Of a DNA stretch of 13,296 nucleotides, positions 5,708 through 11,975 are shown piece by piece. The stretch covers positions 1 through 13,296 of the forward strand of contig URMC01000045.1 in assembly GCA_900548735.1 (NCBI GenBank), given 5' to 3'. The notes under the pieces are model-generated. The model saw only the letters and a list, made by a program, of their open reading frames with translations. It did no database searches and was not told the origin of the DNA. The position numbers and the translations under genes are program-made. The DNA comes from an uncultured Eubacteriales bacterium (GTDB taxonomy: Bacteria > Bacillota > Clostridia > Oscillospirales > CAG-272). Positions within the stretch are counted from its first letter, which is position 1, and each line of letters opens with the position of its first letter.

Positions 5708-6987
5708 TCTTCCTCCTCCCCGCCGGGTTTGGTGCCCTCCACGAAACTGACTGCGCCAAGGGTAAAGCACTGTGCCGCCGCCACCACTTCCGCCTTGGTG
5801 ACCGCGGCAAGGCGCCGGCGCCACTCTGACGGCGTGCAGAACGTGCCGGAGAGCGTGCGTTTGACGTAAAAATCCGCCAAGGAGACAGGGCTGTCATAAA
5901 TCTGACGGTAAATAAAGGAAAGCGACTGACGCGCCGCCTCAAACTCGGTATCGCTGATTTCCCCGCGGCAAATAGCCTCATACTGCGCCAGCATGGATTC
6001 CTCCGCCACGGCGCGTTTTTCCGCCGCAATTCCGGCGCCCGCCAGCAAAAGCCCTTTATAAATATCCAGCGTGGAAGAACACTGATAGCAAAGCCCCTTT
6101 TCCTCCCGCACCCGCAAAAAGAGTTTGGAGGCAGGCGAGCCGCCGAAAATCTCATTCAGATACAGCGCGGCAGGGGCAAGCGGATGGGAAAGCGACAACT
6201 CACCGCGAAACCCCAGCACCAGGCGGCTTTGCGCCACCGGCATGCGGATCGCCGCAGTGCGTGGCTCCCCTTCTGGGGTTGCCAGCTTTGCCGAAAACGG
6301 CACGGGCGATGCCCGGAACGAAAATGCCGCAGAAAGCAGGTTTGCCACGGTTTCGCCATCCGTGTTGCCGATGTAGAAAAAGAGCGGGCAGATCTCGTTT
6401 TTTGCCGCCGTAAAGCGTGCGGCAAGCGTTTTTGCCGTCATCGCCTGCAAAGAATCCAGCGCCGCCGGAAGATTCTCCGTGCACCCCTCGCCGGGGCACA
6501 GAAGTTCCATACAGTTTTGCGTGGCGGCAACGCGCGGATTTTTGAGCATGGAACGGATTCCGTCGCCCATCATGCGCTTGGTGAGTTCCACCGCCTCGTC
6601 CGGATAAACGCCGTTTTCCAAATAGGGAGAGCGCAACATTTCGGAAAGCAGAGACACGACATCCGGCAAAAGCCCGCCGGGCGTGCCCACATACCGCTCC
6701 CCCAAAAACTCCGCCGTAATCCCCAACATCTGCATATCGCCGAACGTGCGGTTACGAAGCGAGACCAGCGTGGAATACAGGTCGTCGCACCGAAGGCTCA
6801 GCGCCTGACGGGAGGGATAATTTTCGGTGCCGTGCTGAGAGAGTGACAGCACCGCCGCGTTCTGCTGATTGGAAATCGTTTCGGAGGGAAAAAGATAAGT
6901 AAGCCCCAGCAGCTCGCATTTGAATTGATCCGTCGAAAGGCAGATCAGTTTTGCACCGCTTGCGGTGTTCAGTATTTTCGGGGTCAT
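5704..6987 (-). CDS. ymfF: M16 family protein, YmfF-like (non-catalytic partner)
   Basis: A 427-residue M16-fold protein without the zinc motif. The region where HxxEH would stand reads AAVLSLSQHG (44-53), so it should lack its own metal site. The C-terminal half keeps the M16 stretch SKLFLRVREEKGLCYQC, with the Arg and Tyr used for substrate handling in two-subunit M16 peptidases. This matches the YmfF/YmfH arrangement, as in the alpha and beta subunits of the mitochondrial processing peptidase, where one subunit binds and the other cuts. It is the first gene of the operon, with promoter TTGCAT/TACAAT upstream, an AAAGGAG before the ATG at 6987, and an acidic C-terminus (GGEEEE) whose codons also make the ribosome site of ymfH. 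Association with EF-P modification is known for the family only by name and context. Confidence 0.88.
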   Translation of the reverse strand: MTPKILNTASGAKLICLSTDQFKCELLGLTYLFPSETISNQQNAAVLSLSQHGTENYPSRQALSLRCDDLYSTLVSLRNRTFGDMQMLGITAEFLGERYVGTPGGLLPDVVSLLSEMLRSPYLENGVYPDEAVELTKRMMGDGIRSMLKNPRVAATQNCMELLCPGEGCTENLPAALDSLQAMTAKTLAARFTAAKNEICPLFFYIGNTDGETVANLLSAAFSFRASPVPFSAKLATPEGEPRTAAIRMPVAQSRLVLGFRGELSLSHPLAPAALYLNEIFGGSPASKLFLRVREEKGLCYQCSSTLDIYKGLLLAGAGIAAEKRAVAEESMLAQYEAICRGEISDTEFEAARQSLSFIYRQIYDSPVSLADFYVKRTLSGTFCTPSEWRRRLAAVTKAEVVAAAQCFTLGAVSFVEGTKPGGEEEE

Positions 6988-7016
6988 TGCTTTTCTCCTT
7001 TCTCCGATAATATCTT

Positions 7017-7045
7017 ATTGTACCGCAAAAGAGGGAGAAATGCAA
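7017..7045 (-). promoter_or_regulatory. Vegetative promoter of the ymfF-ymfH-lgt-folD operon
   Basis: TTGCAT (7040-7045) and TACAAT (7017-7022) stand 17 bases apart on the minus strand, close to sigma-A consensus. The transcript would start near 7010, about 23 bases before the ymfF ATG. Confidence 0.72.
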
Positions 7046-7084
7046 GTACTTCACAAAAAAATCACTTTCCCGCCCGACAGGCTG

Positions 7085-7136
7085 AAAAAAGCAATGCCGA
7101 AACCGCTAAATCCGGCTGGGATTTGCAGTTTCGGCA
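7085..7136 (-). terminator. Rho-independent terminator of the mrp gene
   Basis: An 18-bp stem with one bulged base (about 7095-7112 with 7118-7136) is followed on the minus strand by TTGCTTTTTTC. It lies about 20 bases after the mrp stop codon. Confidence 0.88.
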
Positions 7137-7155
7137 AAATCTGTTCTTTTAAAAA

Positions 7156-7986
7156 TTAACCAATGTTCTTTTCAATTTCGTCCGCAGCAGCGGCAAGCGG
7201 ATTCTCCCGGATGGATTCAATCTTTCCTGCGTCCACCAAGGCGGCATATTCCGGGTCCATCGGCACGCGCGCCAACACCGGATAGCCGAACTCGGCGGCG
7301 ATCTTTTCAATATGACTTTCACCGAAAATACGGATTTCCTTTCCGCAATCCGGGCATTTGACATAACTCATATTCTCCACCAGACCCAGCACCGGGATGC
7401 TCATCAGATCCGCCATATGCGCCGCCTTGCTGACAATCATGGAGACCAGTTCCTGCGGGCTGCTGACAATCACCACGCCGTCCAGTTTGACCGACTGGAA
7501 AATGGTCAGCGGCACGTCGCCGGTGCCGGGAGGACAATCGATGATAAGGTAGTCCACGTCATCCCAAATGACATCGGTGTAAAACTGTTTGACGGTGCCG
7601 GCAATCACGGGGCCGCGCCAGACCACGGGGCTGGATTCGTCCGGCAGGAGGAGGTTCAGGGACATCAGGTCAATGCCGCCCGCCGTTCTCGCCGGAATCA
7701 GCCCGGTTTCATCCCCTACCACGCCGGGGTTTACGCCAAACGCTTTCGGGATGGAGGGACCGGTGACGTCCGCGTCCATAATTCCTACGTGATAGCCCTT
7801 ATTTGCCAACGCCACCGCAAGCAGTGAGGACACAAAGGATTTGCCGACCCCGCCCTTGCCGCTGATGACACCGATGATGTGCCCGATCCTGCTTTTCGGG
7901 TGCGGCGTTTCAAACTGCGGCGCCTGTCTTGAAGCGCAGTTCTCCCCGCAACTGGAGCAATCGTGTGTGCAATTTTCTTCTGCCAT
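7156..7986 (-). CDS. mrp: Mrp/NBP35-family Fe-S cluster carrier ATPase
   Basis: A 276-residue P-loop protein of the Mrp/ApbC/NBP35 group, which bind and deliver 4Fe-4S clusters to apo-proteins in the cytosol. The deviant Walker A motif GKGGVGKS is at 43-50, DADVTGPSIP at 71-80, the switch region DYLIIDCPPGTGD at 145-157, and the cluster-bridging CPDC at 211-214 (Cys211, Cys214). An N-terminal extension has Cys6, Cys10, Cys13 and Cys17 in a C-x3-C-x2-C-x3-C pattern, suggesting a second, N-terminal cluster as in eukaryotic NBP35. The frame also offers TTG at 8007, but that has no ribosome site; the ATG at 7986 follows a modest GAGAAG. The N-terminal DUF59 (MIP18-like) domain of E. coli Mrp is absent. 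The gene has its own promoter and terminator and is divergent from the ABC transporter genes. Confidence 0.93.
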   Translation of the reverse strand: MAEENCTHDCSSCGENCASRQAPQFETPHPKSRIGHIIGVISGKGGVGKSFVSSLLAVALANKGYHVGIMDADVTGPSIPKAFGVNPGVVGDETGLIPARTAGGIDLMSLNLLLPDESSPVVWRGPVIAGTVKQFYTDVIWDDVDYLIIDCPPGTGDVPLTIFQSVKLDGVVIVSSPQELVSMIVSKAAHMADLMSIPVLGLVENMSYVKCPDCGKEIRIFGESHIEKIAAEFGYPVLARVPMDPEYAALVDAGKIESIRENPLAAAADEIEKNIG

Positions 7987-8036
7987 GATTCTTCTCGCTT
8001 TCCACAAATACCGGGGAAAAAATCCCCTTTTCCTCT

Positions 8037-8064
8037 ATTATACCTCTCCCGCGCGGAAAATCAA
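8037..8064 (-). promoter_or_regulatory. Vegetative promoter of mrp
   Basis: TTGATT (8059-8064) and TATAAT (8037-8042) are separated by 16 bases on the minus strand; shifting the -35 by one base gives CTTGAT with 17. The -10 is perfect. The leader of about 45 bases includes a run, GGGGATTTTTTCCCC, that can form a small hairpin. Confidence 0.7.
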
Positions 8065-8107
8065 GCGTTTTCCGAGATTGCTTTGCCGCGAATTCCGCAC
8101 AAAAGGC

Positions 8108-8136
8108 TTGTTATTTGGCGTTTCCTGTGTTAAAAT
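8108..8136 (+). promoter_or_regulatory. Promoter of the ABC transporter operon
   Basis: TTGTTA (8108-8113) and TAAAAT (8131-8136) are 17 bases apart on the plus strand, back to back with the mrp promoter. Start of transcription would be near 8143, about 24 bases before the first ABC gene. Confidence 0.6.
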
Positions 8137-8166
8137 GGCTTTATTACGAAAAAGAAAGGCTTTACC

Positions 8167-9903
8167 ATGCGAAAACTGTTGCGTTTTCTGAAACCCTACC
8201 GGGCAGAATCGGTATTAGGGCCGCTTTTCAAAATGTTGGAAGCGTTGTTTGAATTATTTATCCCGCTGGTGGTCGCCGATATTGTGGATGTCGGCATCAA
8301 AAACGGGGACAGCGCCTATATCTGGCAGCGATGCGGAGTGATGATCCTTTTGGGGGTTATCGGGCTGATCTGCTCCATCACCGCCCAATACTTCTCCGCC
8401 AAAGCCGCGGTCGGCATGGCAACAGGTCTTCGGCGGGCATTGTTTGCCAAAATCGGGCGGTTGTCGTTTTCCAACACCGACCGTTTCGGCACTTCCACCC
8501 TGCTCTCCCGCTCCACGGCGGACGTGAACCAGATTCAATCCACGGTCAATATGGTGCTGCGCCTTTTCCTGCGCTCCCCCTTTATCGTGTTCGGTGCGAT
8601 GATCATGTCTTTCACGGTCTCGCCGCGCGCCGCCGTGACCTTTACCGTCACCATCCCCGCCCTTTTCGTGGTGGTGTTCGGCGTGATGCTGATCAGTATC
8701 CCGATGTTCCGCCGCGTACAGGCAAAGCTGGATCGCGTACTGTGCCTCACGCGCGAAAACCTTTCCGGCACGCGTGTGGTGCGAGCGTTTGCCCGCGAAC
8801 AAGATTCCTATGACGAGTTCCGCGCCACGAACCGGGAGCTGACGAAATTACAGAAGTTTACCGGGCGTTTTTCGGCATTGCTGAACCCCGTGACCTATGT
8901 GATTATCAACTTTTCGATTCTGATGATCATCTGGAAAGGCGGGGTGGAGGTCAACCTCGGAAACCTGCAACAGGGGCAGGTTATCGCGCTTTACAACTAT
9001 ATGTCGCAGATTCTGGTGGATCTGATCAAAATGGCGAACTTTATCATCCTGATCACCAAAGCCTGCGCCTGTGCCACCCGCGTCAACGAGGTGCTGGACA
9101 CGCCGGACGGCATGCCTGCCGGCTCCGGCGCCCGCGGGAACACCGACGGCGCGCGCGGCACGGTGGAATTCCGTGATGTTTCGCTTTCCTATTTCAAAGA
9201 CAGCGACACGGCGCTTTCCCACATTTCACTGCTTGCCAAAAGCGGCGAGGTAATCGGGGTGATCGGCGGCACCGGCTCCGGCAAGAGTTCGCTGGTCAAT
9301 CTGATCCCGCGCCTGTATGACGTCACCGAGGGTGCGGTGCTGGTGGACGGCACCGACGTGCGCGACTTTGCAACGCCGGAAGAACTGCGCCTCAAAATCG
9401 GCATGGTGCCGCAGAAAGCGGAGCTGTTTGCCGGCACCATCCGCGAGAACCTGCGCTTCGGCAAAAAGGACGCCACGGACGAGGAGATGTACGCGGCGCT
9501 GGACGCCGCGGTGGCGGGCGAATTTGTGCGTTCCAAGCCCGGCGGGCTGGATTTCAGACTGGAACAGGCAGGGCGCAACCTCTCCGGCGGGCAGAAGCAA
9601 CGCCTGACCATCGCGCGGGCGCTGGTGCGGCAACCGGAAATTCTGATATTGGACGACAGCGCGTCGGCACTGGACTACGCCACGGACGCGGCGCTTCGCG
9701 CCTCCATCAAAGCGCTCCCCTATCACCCCACGGTCTTTATCGTTTCGCAACGCACGGCTTCGCTCTCCGGCGCGGATAAGATTCTGGTATTGGAAGACGG
9801 CGCGGCGGTAGGTCTTGGCACGCATGAAGAATTGCTTGCCGCCTGCCCGGTTTACAAGGAAATTTATGAGTCGCAATTCGGCACCAAGGAGGTGGGCGCA
9901 TGA
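8167..9903 (+). CDS. ABC exporter half-transporter with degenerate ATP site (TM287/BmrC-like)
   Basis: A 578-residue membrane protein with an N-terminal six-helix exporter domain (about 15-300) and a C-terminal ATPase domain. Walker A GGTGSGKS is at 367-374, the signature LSGGQ at 472-476 and Walker B ILILDD near 491-497. The catalytic Glu is Asp497 and the switch His is Gln528 (VSQR). These changes mark the subunit that carries the non-hydrolysing site in heterodimeric exporters such as TM287/288, BmrCD and LmrCD, and its canonical LSGGQ completes the active site of the partner. Substrates of such pairs are usually drugs or lipophilic compounds, but nothing here shows the substrate. The ATG at 8167 has GAAAGG upstream. 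The stop codon overlaps the start of the next gene as ATGA, so the two subunits are coupled in translation. No regulator gene is adjacent. Confidence 0.94.
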   Translation: MRKLLRFLKPYRAESVLGPLFKMLEALFELFIPLVVADIVDVGIKNGDSAYIWQRCGVMILLGVIGLICSITAQYFSAKAAVGMATGLRRALFAKIGRLSFSNTDRFGTSTLLSRSTADVNQIQSTVNMVLRLFLRSPFIVFGAMIMSFTVSPRAAVTFTVTIPALFVVVFGVMLISIPMFRRVQAKLDRVLCLTRENLSGTRVVRAFAREQDSYDEFRATNRELTKLQKFTGRFSALLNPVTYVIINFSILMIIWKGGVEVNLGNLQQGQVIALYNYMSQILVDLIKMANFIILITKACACATRVNEVLDTPDGMPAGSGARGNTDGARGTVEFRDVSLSYFKDSDTALSHISLLAKSGEVIGVIGGTGSGKSSLVNLIPRLYDVTEGAVLVDGTDVRDFATPEELRLKIGMVPQKAELFAGTIRENLRFGKKDATDEEMYAALDAAVAGEFVRSKPGGLDFRLEQAGRNLSGGQKQRLTIARALVRQPEILILDDSASALDYATDAALRASIKALPYHPTVFIVSQRTASLSGADKILVLEDGAAVGLGTHEELLAACPVYKEIYESQFGTKEVGA

Positions 9904-11672
9904 GCAAGCAGAAAAAGAACGTCAAACGCGCGCCCAAGGGCACGTTGCGGCGGGTGTTCTCTTACCTCCGCGGGTATCGCTTTTATCTGATTGCCTCGCT
10001 GATTCTCTCGGCGCTGACCGTTGCGCTGACGCTGTGGCTGCCGGTGCTGCTTGGCAACGCCATTGACCATATCATCGCGCCGGGGCGGGTGGATTTTGAC
10101 GTCATCAAAGGGATTTTCTTCAAAGCCGCCATTGCTATCTGTGCCACGGCGCTGCTGACCTGGCTGATGAACGTTTGCAACAACAAAATGACCTTTGGCA
10201 TTGTGCGCAATATCCGCAATGACGCATTCCGGCATTTGCAGGAGGTGCCCGTTTCTTATCTCGACACCCACCCCGCGGGCGATCTTGTCAGCCGCGTGAT
10301 CGCGGATGTGGATCAGTTTTCGGACGGACTGTTGCTCGGCTTTACCCAACTGTTCAGCGGAGTGCTGACCATCTTCGGCACACTGATCTTTATGCTGCGT
10401 ATTCACCCCGGCATCACGCTGGTGGTGGTGCTGGTGACGCCGGTCTCGCTGTTTGTGGCGGCGTTTATCGCCGGGCGCACTTATAAGATGTTCCGCCTGC
10501 AAAACGAAATCAAAGGCGAGGAGACCGCCCTGATGGAAGAAGCCATCGGTCAGCATAAGGTGTTGGCAACGTTTTCCCAAGAAGAAGAATTTCTTGCCCG
10601 GTTTGATGTGCAGAACAGGAAACTGCAGGGCGCTTCCCTTCGCGCCACGTTCTTCTCCTCCATTACCAACCCCTCCACGCGCTTTGTCAACAGTCTGGTT
10701 TACACCGGCGTGGCGCTGTGCGGCGCGCTTGCCGTCATCCGCAGCGGCGGGGCGGCGCTGACGGTAGGTCAGCTATCCTGCTTCCTTTCTTACGCCAACC
10801 AGTACACCAAGCCCTTCAACGAAATTTCGGGCGTGATCACGGAACTGCAAAACGCGCTTTCCTGCGCGGCGCGGATTTTTGAGATTCTCGATGCACCCGC
10901 AGAGAAAAAAGATGCGGAAAATGCCGAGGTGCTGACCGCCCCCCGGGGTGCGGTGCGCTTTGATCATGTGGCGTTTTCCTATGTGCCGGAGCGCCCGCTG
11001 ATCACGGATATGAACCTGGAAGTGGCGCCCGGTCAGCGGGTGGCAATCGTAGGTCCCACCGGGTGCGGCAAAACCACGGTGATCAATCTGCTGATGCGCT
11101 TTTACGACGTGCAGGGCGGTTCCGTTTCCGTGGACGGCACCGACATCCGGGACATCACGAGAAAGAGCCTGCGGGAGTCCATTGGGATGGTGTTGCAGGA
11201 AACCTGGCTGAAATCCGGTACCATCCGCGAAAATATTGCGTTCGGCAAGCCCGGCGCCACAGATGACGAAATTATTGCCGCGGCAAAAGCGGCGCACGCG
11301 CATAGTTTCATCCGGCGACTGCCCGCGGGATATGATACCAGAATCGGGGAGGACGGCGGCGCCCTCTCACAGGGGCAGAAGCAGTTGCTTTGCATTGCCC
11401 GCCTGATGCTCTCCCCCCCTCCGATGCTGATCCTGGACGAAGCGACCTCCTCGATTGATACCCGCACCGAAATCAAGATTCAGAAAGCCTTTGCCACGCT
11501 GATGCAGGGGCGCACCTCCTTTGTGGTGGCGCACCGGCTTTCCACCATCCGCGAATCCGATGTGATTCTGGTGATGAGGGACGGCAACGTAATCGAGCAA
11601 GGTAACCACGAGACCCTGCTTGCGAGAAAAGGATTTTACTACAACCTTTACGAAAGCCAATTTGCAAAATAA
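9900..11672 (+). CDS. ABC exporter half-transporter, catalytic partner (TM288/BmrD-like)
   Basis: A 590-residue partner of the preceding protein. A six-helix membrane domain (about 20-320) precedes an ATPase domain with Walker A GPTGCGKTT (385-393) and Walker B MLILDE with catalytic Glu514. His545 is in the switch loop (VVAHRLSTI). Its signature motif is LSQGQ (489-493) instead of LSGGQ. This is the mirror image of the first subunit: here Walker B and His are intact while the signature is altered. The assembled dimer should therefore have one active and one degenerate ATP site. The basic N-terminus (KQKKNVKRAPKG) is cytosolic. Start at 9900 is fixed by the ATGA overlap and by GGAGG just upstream. 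A strong terminator follows, so the operon consists of these two genes. Confidence 0.95.
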   Translation: MSKQKKNVKRAPKGTLRRVFSYLRGYRFYLIASLILSALTVALTLWLPVLLGNAIDHIIAPGRVDFDVIKGIFFKAAIAICATALLTWLMNVCNNKMTFGIVRNIRNDAFRHLQEVPVSYLDTHPAGDLVSRVIADVDQFSDGLLLGFTQLFSGVLTIFGTLIFMLRIHPGITLVVVLVTPVSLFVAAFIAGRTYKMFRLQNEIKGEETALMEEAIGQHKVLATFSQEEEFLARFDVQNRKLQGASLRATFFSSITNPSTRFVNSLVYTGVALCGALAVIRSGGAALTVGQLSCFLSYANQYTKPFNEISGVITELQNALSCAARIFEILDAPAEKKDAENAEVLTAPRGAVRFDHVAFSYVPERPLITDMNLEVAPGQRVAIVGPTGCGKTTVINLLMRFYDVQGGSVSVDGTDIRDITRKSLRESIGMVLQETWLKSGTIRENIAFGKPGATDDEIIAAAKAAHAHSFIRRLPAGYDTRIGEDGGALSQGQKQLLCIARLMLSPPPMLILDEATSSIDTRTEIKIQKAFATLMQGRTSFVVAHRLSTIRESDVILVMRDGNVIEQGNHETLLARKGFYYNLYESQFAK

Positions 11673-11679
11673 ATTTCAC

Positions 11680-11715
11680 AAGGCGTGCCGCGACCCGGCA
11701 CGCCTTGCTTTTTTT
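11680..11715 (+). terminator. Rho-independent terminator of the ABC operon
   Basis: AAGGCGTGCCG (11680-11690) and CGGCACGCCTT (11696-11706) form a perfect 11-bp stem with a five-base loop. GC and then seven T follow. It starts eight bases after the stop codon. Confidence 0.95.
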
Positions 11716-11752
11716 GTGCAATTTATAGAAAAAACTCCCGTTTTGCACAAAA
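11712..11752. repeat. 10-bp perfect inverted repeat upstream of the surface-protein promoter
   Basis: TTTTGTGCAA (11712-11721) is the exact reverse complement of TTGCACAAAA (11743-11752), with a 21-base gap. The left arm shares the T run of the ABC terminator. It lies just upstream of a -35 element, as expected for an operator or an upstream activation site, though no protein can be named. Confidence 0.55.
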
Positions 11753-11766
11753 GAGCCTTCAGAAGA

Positions 11767-11795
11767 TTGACATCTGTAATGCAAAATATTAAAAT
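11767..11795 (+). promoter_or_regulatory. Vegetative promoter of the small-peptide / surface-protein unit
   Basis: TTGACA (11767-11772) and TAAAAT (11790-11795) are exactly 17 bases apart. The expected start near 11802 gives a leader of about 33 bases before the peptide gene. Confidence 0.82.
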
Positions 11796-11803
11796 ATATT
11801 AGG

Positions 11804-11821
11804 CAATTTATAAATAAATTG
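11804..11821. repeat. 18-bp palindrome at the transcription start
   Basis: CAATTTAT (11804-11811) and ATAAATTG (11814-11821) are perfect reverse complements around AA. The palindrome covers about +2 to +20 of the transcript and ends directly before the ribosome site. The 10-mer GCAATTTATA occurs both here (11803-11812) and at 11718-11727, on the two sides of the promoter. This looks like a pair of binding sites for one regulator; the function is inferred. Confidence 0.5.
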
Positions 11822-11834
11822 AAGGAGGATTCCG

Positions 11835-11945
11835 ATGGAAAAAGGCTATCAGCCCCCGGTGGCGCAGTTGCTCTATCTATGCGCCGCAGACATTCTGACT
11901 GTATCACAGGAAGAAACCGATGACATCGCAGAAGACATTTTCTAA
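11835..11945 (+). CDS. Small acidic peptide of unknown function (36 residues)
   Basis: A 36-codon ORF with a near-ideal ribosome site, GAAGGAGGA, ending six bases before the ATG, and a consensus promoter upstream. The peptide starts MEKGYQPPVAQLLYLCAADI and continues LTVSQEETDDIAEDIF. It thus has a short polar start with a proline pair, a hydrophobic stretch with one Cys, a DILT-x-S element (19-24) and a strongly acidic end. It has no signal peptide and no clear membrane helix. From memory, Clostridia have many unannotated small proteins with a Y-x2-P start and a D-[IV]-[IL]-T-x-S core, and this one resembles them, but I cannot confirm the family. It lies 30 bases before the surface-protein gene and is probably co-transcribed with it. 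It could be a secreted-system accessory, a precursor peptide or a leader ORF. Confidence 0.65.
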   Translation: MEKGYQPPVAQLLYLCAADILTVSQEETDDIAEDIF

Positions 11946-11975
11946 TTTTAACACCTTAATACAAAGGAGAAAATC

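Noticed and set aside
5708..5824. Upstream extension of ymfH by 39 codons
   Set aside because: The extension lies wholly inside ymfF, lacks a ribosome site and has no M16 similarity. The ATGA overlap at 5704-5707 with GGAGGAGGA is the better start.
7987..8007. TTG start seven codons upstream for mrp
   Set aside because: There is no ribosome site before TTG. The ATG at 7986 is followed directly by the cysteine-rich N-terminus expected for the family.
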